This document shows, one piece after another, positions 59,715 through 64,000 of a stretch of 64,000 bases of DNA; position 1 is the first letter of the stretch, and every line of letters begins with the position of its first letter. The notes under the pieces were generated by a model. The model saw nothing but the letters and a program-made list of their open reading frames with translations, ran no database searches and was not told where the DNA came from. A program made the translations under genes and the position numbers. The stretch is from Cryptomeria japonica. Lineage: Eukaryota; Streptophyta; Pinopsida; Cupressales; Cupressaceae. The DNA lies in contig NC_081410.1 in NCBI RefSeq assembly GCF_030272615.1, positions 507,617,942 through 507,681,941 on the forward strand, written 5' to 3'.

Positions 59715-61847
59715 CTAAAGTCTTCGAGCTCCTTCCTGCTTTGAGAGTTCACTTTTTTAAAAGTTTTGAGGTCCCTGGTTTCTCTCTATAGTTTACCAGT
59801 GTATTTTCAGATCTGTGTTTTTTTGCAAGTTGTGATTTTTCCGTCGTGAGATCCATTTACTCACATTTTTTGTGTTCAATCACTTTTTTTTCACAGTACA
59901 TTGTGTTTAGTGGGTGCTCTTTATTTGGGAAACCCGTATTCATTAGCCAGTGATCTGTGGTTTTCCTTAAGCTAGCAGTTCATTGGTTGTTCCCGTGCAA
60001 CAATTTGTGGAGGTCTCCTCGTTGCACTCTCCCTTAGCGCATAAGCACTCTCCCAGCTCTGTGCCTCTCTTCAAAACCTTAGACGGTGAGAAGCCCGTAT
60101 TTCATAACCTGTGGAGAGTGGTTTGGTGATTTAAGGGTTTGGATCTCTTCATTGGCTGGGAGTAGATGCTTGGTAGAATTTCTTCTGCCTGTCAATGGCT
60201 CATTGGCAGCCCGCATACTCTATGGTTCGTTTTCTAAGAGGAGAGCCCATATTTTCACCATAGCTGCCGGGTGTGTGGTTTGTGTGGAGGGCGACCCACC
60301 GTACTCAAGCCGTAGTATTGCATTGAAAAGGCCTGTCACCCCGTGATTGCTGACTCGGTGCATTCATAGTGCTCACAAGCCAATTCCATTGATTGGTGGA
60401 TCTCATGTTTGGCGTCTAGAGGGGAGAGGGGTCAGTAGTTGTACAGGGTTCAATAGTCGTTATAACAATTGTACTTATAATATCTAATCTTATTACAAAT
60501 TTGTACTACTTATTTATAAGTCCATATGTAAATAAAAAATAGTCAAATGTTGGTCAAAATAGACCTATACTTGAACACGTAAGAACCTGTAAATGTTATA
60601 TAAAAAGTAAATATATACATACATTAACAAGTAAAATAAATAATTTTTTGTTTGAAATAAAATATCATAACTATCCACTATAAGTGTGTCATTTATAAGA
60701 TAAGATGTTCATTTAATAAAATAAGATACTTGTTTAAACAAATATTCTTGTCATAGTGAAAAAATAGTATTCATATGTTAACAACTATCGGGATAGCCAT
60801 GTATATTCATTGGAGTATTTCTTATTAATAATTTGTCTTATCACAAATATAAAAGGTGAGCACAAAAAATATCTTCTACAAGAAGTTTTAGTCTTCAACT
60901 ATTGGGTCATTTGTGTTGGATATAAGTTGTATTTTATATAATAATGTGTTTTTTCTATTACAACAAATAATTTTTTGGGTTCAATTATTGATCCATTTAT
61001 GTTGGATTTTTAAATTAGATATAACAAAGATATATGATTACTAATACGTATTTGGTCCATCTATGTTGCATATAAGTTATATTTTAAATAAAAATATTAA
61101 ATATTACTAATAACAAATCTTTAAAAAGTCATTTTAAATATAAGTTGGATATATGTTTTTTCAATTACTAGGCATTTTTAGATTAAGTTTTGGTGGAATC
61201 TTTAAAAAGTCATTTTTAGAACACTTTGCACTAGACTTGCTATTCTGATGAGTTGCATGATGAGTCACACCTCCAAATCTTAGTTGTAGCTAGACAAGTG
61301 TCCACTTTACATTTCTAAAAAAAGCAAAAGTCTTACGATATTCCATGTAATGACTATAGATTGATCAAAGTTAGCCCTTAGACTATTGATCCTTCTCCCT
61401 TATCTATTTGGTTCACAAGCCACAAAATTCGTGAGTGAAAGATGTTGATGCCATTCACTGTAGATCGACTTCTTCTATTTCTTAGGGTCCGCTCATATTT
61501 TTGGCTCTCCGCTCGTGTATTGGTGATCTCAACCCAAGTTTGATTCTGTCTGTGACTCATATTCTTCTAGGCACGATAACATTGAAGATCGAATTTTTTC
61601 TAAGGCTGATCTTTCCTTTCAGTAATCTGGTCTCTGGCTACATGGAGAATTTTTTTTAATTTGTTTCCTTTTGATGCGTTGATGCAGATAGTACTTATCC
61701 TGCACGCAGTATTCTTTGTGCTTTGTCTAGTAACTTTAAGGAAAGCACAGTACGGAAGACGCTCTCCTAATGTCAATTTGCAGGGAAATAAAGCAAGTAT
61801 GTATCAAATTCAATTTATAGAACTTAAAGATGTGCATAGAAAAATGG
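59715..61847. other. Stretch without a convincing gene
   Basis: The part after the primer-like site (59715-60420) has higher GC and could be the leader of a decayed Copia element. An 86-codon frame at 60086-60346 shows no recognisable domain and repeats the phrase AGCCCGTATTTCA, so I do not call it. The rest is AT-rich. Confidence 0.4.
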
Positions 61848-62592
61848 ATTAAAAACCAAAATAGACAAAACACGACAGAGAGATAACACAAGAATCACGT
61901 GGGAAAACCCTTACGGGAAAACACCCACCACCTAAAAGAGATCACTTTATTTCAGTAAACATATGATTACAATAAAGTTTCAAATCTTTCCTTTCAGACA
62001 TTCGCTCTTAGAACTCTTTTCACAGACGAATAGAACAAAACCATATTTCGTTCAAATGCAAAACATAGCAAATAGCCAACCACCAAAATCAGTTTCCTTT
62101 GGAAACATATACTTCTAAAACGATCCCTGTCTGTTCGTTCAACCGTCGGGAAGCTCAACTGTCTGCCCATTCATGAATTGATGAGAGCGAATTATCCCAC
62201 ATTTACCAGGAAGCAAGTCGGTTCGTATTCTTATACACTAGTGCAACCACATTAATTGTCTGCATGATAAAAATTTTGACCATTGATCCGTGTCGACATT
62301 TGTGGTAAGTCCCCACTCATCGGGAAAACTCCCTCTATCGGCAAGACTAGTTTCGAGTTACTCCTATCCCCGATGAACAAGCAATGTGGCTCCATCTGCA
62401 TAAGACACACCATCGGTAGAACATCCTCAACGATTACCCCGATCGCCGATAGGCGACTTCATCGGCATAACGCCTGCTATCAGACTAACCTCCATTGAGC
62501 TACTTCGATCTCCGATAGAGCGACTTCATCGGCATAGGCTACTCCGATCAGCATGAACAAAGATCAAGTGAATTCGAGACACTTTTCCAACA
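61848..62592 (-). repeat. Possible Copia LTR relic
   Basis: On the minus strand it contains GGTGTTTTCCCGTAAGGG, TTTTCCCACGTGATTCTTGTG and TTATC, in the order of the LTR 3' module shared by elements A-D. Its right end CCAACA (62587-62592) would be a minus-strand TGTTGG start. Inside, 62300-62560 has a cluster of ATCGG/CCGAT motifs. No partner LTR is in the window. Confidence 0.4.
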
Positions 62593-63791
62593 GTAATGTA
62601 TCTGCTCATTACGCGACTTAATCAATTAGCAGGCCTGTGGTTCATTGTGGCTTTTGAGTCTTAGATCGCGCAGATTCATGGAGTTGGTTGACCGAAAATT
62701 GTTACTTGGCCTATTCAATATCTTCCAACCAGCGTATTGAGTTTTGGCGGCTCGTAGATGGAGTGACGCTTTAAATTTTGAGTAGGCCCAAATATCGGTA
62801 ACACTTCTTCATTAGTGATCGAGCATAAATTATTTGTCGTTGTGGACCCTGATCATGTTTTGTGATACGACATTGAGATTTGATCCCACATTGATAGTGG
62901 TGAATTTTGTCTGCCTTATTGCATGGAGTCTCGATTTGTCAATAGTGGTGCTTGTGAGTGGGCATGCCAAAGCTTGCAGCCTATGGTTTATGTGGTCCCG
63001 CATATGAAGAGTGGTGCGTGGAGCCTCTACAGATCCAGCCACCCAACTACTACTGCTCCACTCATTAATGCCCCCCTCCTCTTTCTTTTTTCTTTGTCAG
63101 TGGGTATTTTTTATTTTTTTGGGTTGCAGTTAAATTGGTTCTAAAAAGTCACGATTTTTGCATAACACGAAGGTTAGTCGAAAATTACACATCTTGGTCA
63201 TGTTTGGAAGAATTAGTTGTCTTTGATTTTTCAGAAAAATGTATAACATGAAGGTTAGTGAGTCGTTTTGGAGCCAAATTAGTAGTATCCCCTTTTTTCT
63301 AAGTGCATGAGTTGATGGTCCCATGGAGGACTAAACCCTCAACTCCGGGTACTTAAGAGGGGTGGGCCATTTTTTCAACTTTAGGCCCTAATCGGCATTA
63401 CTCCTTCAATGGTCATAATTCAAGCATTCGTAACCTGTATTTGACGAATAAGGTATTGTCGTAAAGGTGTTTCCATGCACTATTCATTGGTTGCAGGCAT
63501 TTTAAGCTTTTTTGTCCTCTAAGATCAATTTAAAGCTTTTGTAAGCACATTCTTGTAGACACATTGCATTGAATTGTCACATCATGTATTTTGGGAGATT
63601 TTGCACAAATTGAGTCATATTCTTGTACATGCACTATATTATAAAGTGTCATCAGGGGTTGTGTGAAAACTTTGTTGTTTGAAAATCACAACTTTGTCAA
63701 GGTGAGTATAACTCCATGACAACAAATGAATCTCTAGCATTCATGCCTTGTGCGAGTGTGTTTTTTGGTACACACCCTTTTTCAATTGCAG
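62593..63791. other. Stretch without a convincing gene
   Basis: Mixed-composition DNA with frames of at most about 75 codons and no domain. It ends with a pyrimidine-rich tract and TTGCAG, a possible splice acceptor. Confidence 0.4.
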
Positions 63792-64000
63792 GTATTATCT
63801 TGGTCACATCAGACCTTCGATCACCTCCATCATGATAGCTTGGCGACACGTGGTTTAAGTGAACCGTCATGCTTCTCCCTAGTCAATATTATGGGGGGTT
63901 CACATACTATTCGTGCTAATGCTTCCTTGGTTTCTCTTGAAGTGATTCGAAACACTCTTGCATTCTTGTTTTGTGGAGGCAATCATCCTCAGCTGATTTT
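63792..64000 (+). CDS. Possible exon running off the window end
   Basis: After CCCTTTTTCAATTGCAG (ending 63791) one frame stays open to the last base, about 69 codons. It reads VLSWSHQTFDHLHHDSLATR and later NASLVSLEVIRNTLAFLFCG. The acceptor-like context and the open frame support an exon. I recognise no domain, and no upstream exon is evident, so it could be chance or a decayed retroelement. Confidence 0.25.

Noticed and set aside
60086-60346. 86-codon frame as a gene
   Set aside because: No domain or splice context, and it lies in a probable retroelement leader with repeated phrases.

Overview
The window looks like nuclear DNA of a seed plant, most probably a conifer or other gymnosperm. 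The evidence is the very high density of long LTR retrotransposons, a plant CYP71-clan cytochrome P450 with one short phase-0 intron, strong CpG/CHG decay in the repeats, and a decayed transposase-like gene of a type I associate with non-flowering plants. The species assignment is inference; no organelle, bacterial or viral genome features are present.

Layout. 1-3066: a small Copia-derived element (minus strand) with 153-bp terminal repeats, Gag plus protease but no integrase or RT, inserted in phase into a 359-bp tandem satellite (3067-7240). 7790-10600: a heavily decayed minus-strand transposase-like gene with a 30-bp coding minisatellite at its 5' end. 11208-18796: element A, a complete but dead Copia element (plus strand) with 1.6-kb LTRs, PBS, gag-pol, PPT and a near-perfect TSD. 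18940-21875: about 2.9 kb of GA-rich repeat with a roughly 200-bp higher-order period. 22150-22440: an LTR 3'-end relic. 23094-31109 (B, minus), 39870-46964 (C, plus) and 47189-54134 (D, minus): three LTR elements of 7-8 kb without RT, integrase or RNase H. 32282-38856 (F): a Ty3-like element with 2.0-2.1-kb LTRs and a decayed Gag-like gene. 54896-56524: the only convincing host gene, a two-exon cytochrome P450 (minus). 56525-64000: AT-rich DNA with LTR relics and one possible exon running off the window end.

The most interesting content is the B/C/D group. Each carries, in the same order, ORF1 (long coiled coil followed by 4-5 tandem CCHC zinc knuckles) and ORF2 (about 1,050-1,120 codons, alpha-helical, no domain I recognise). 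ORF2 is clearly homologous among the three while their LTRs are largely different. They share the tRNA-Met-type primer site, the PPT/LTR junction and an LTR 3' module with autonomous element A. I infer a family of RT-less retroelements mobilised in trans by A-like Copia elements but keeping a large protein of their own.

Almost every premature stop in these elements reads as one C-to-T change, usually CAG to TAG. This fits long-term cytosine methylation and deamination. No CRISPR array, rRNA or tRNA gene, or operon was seen.
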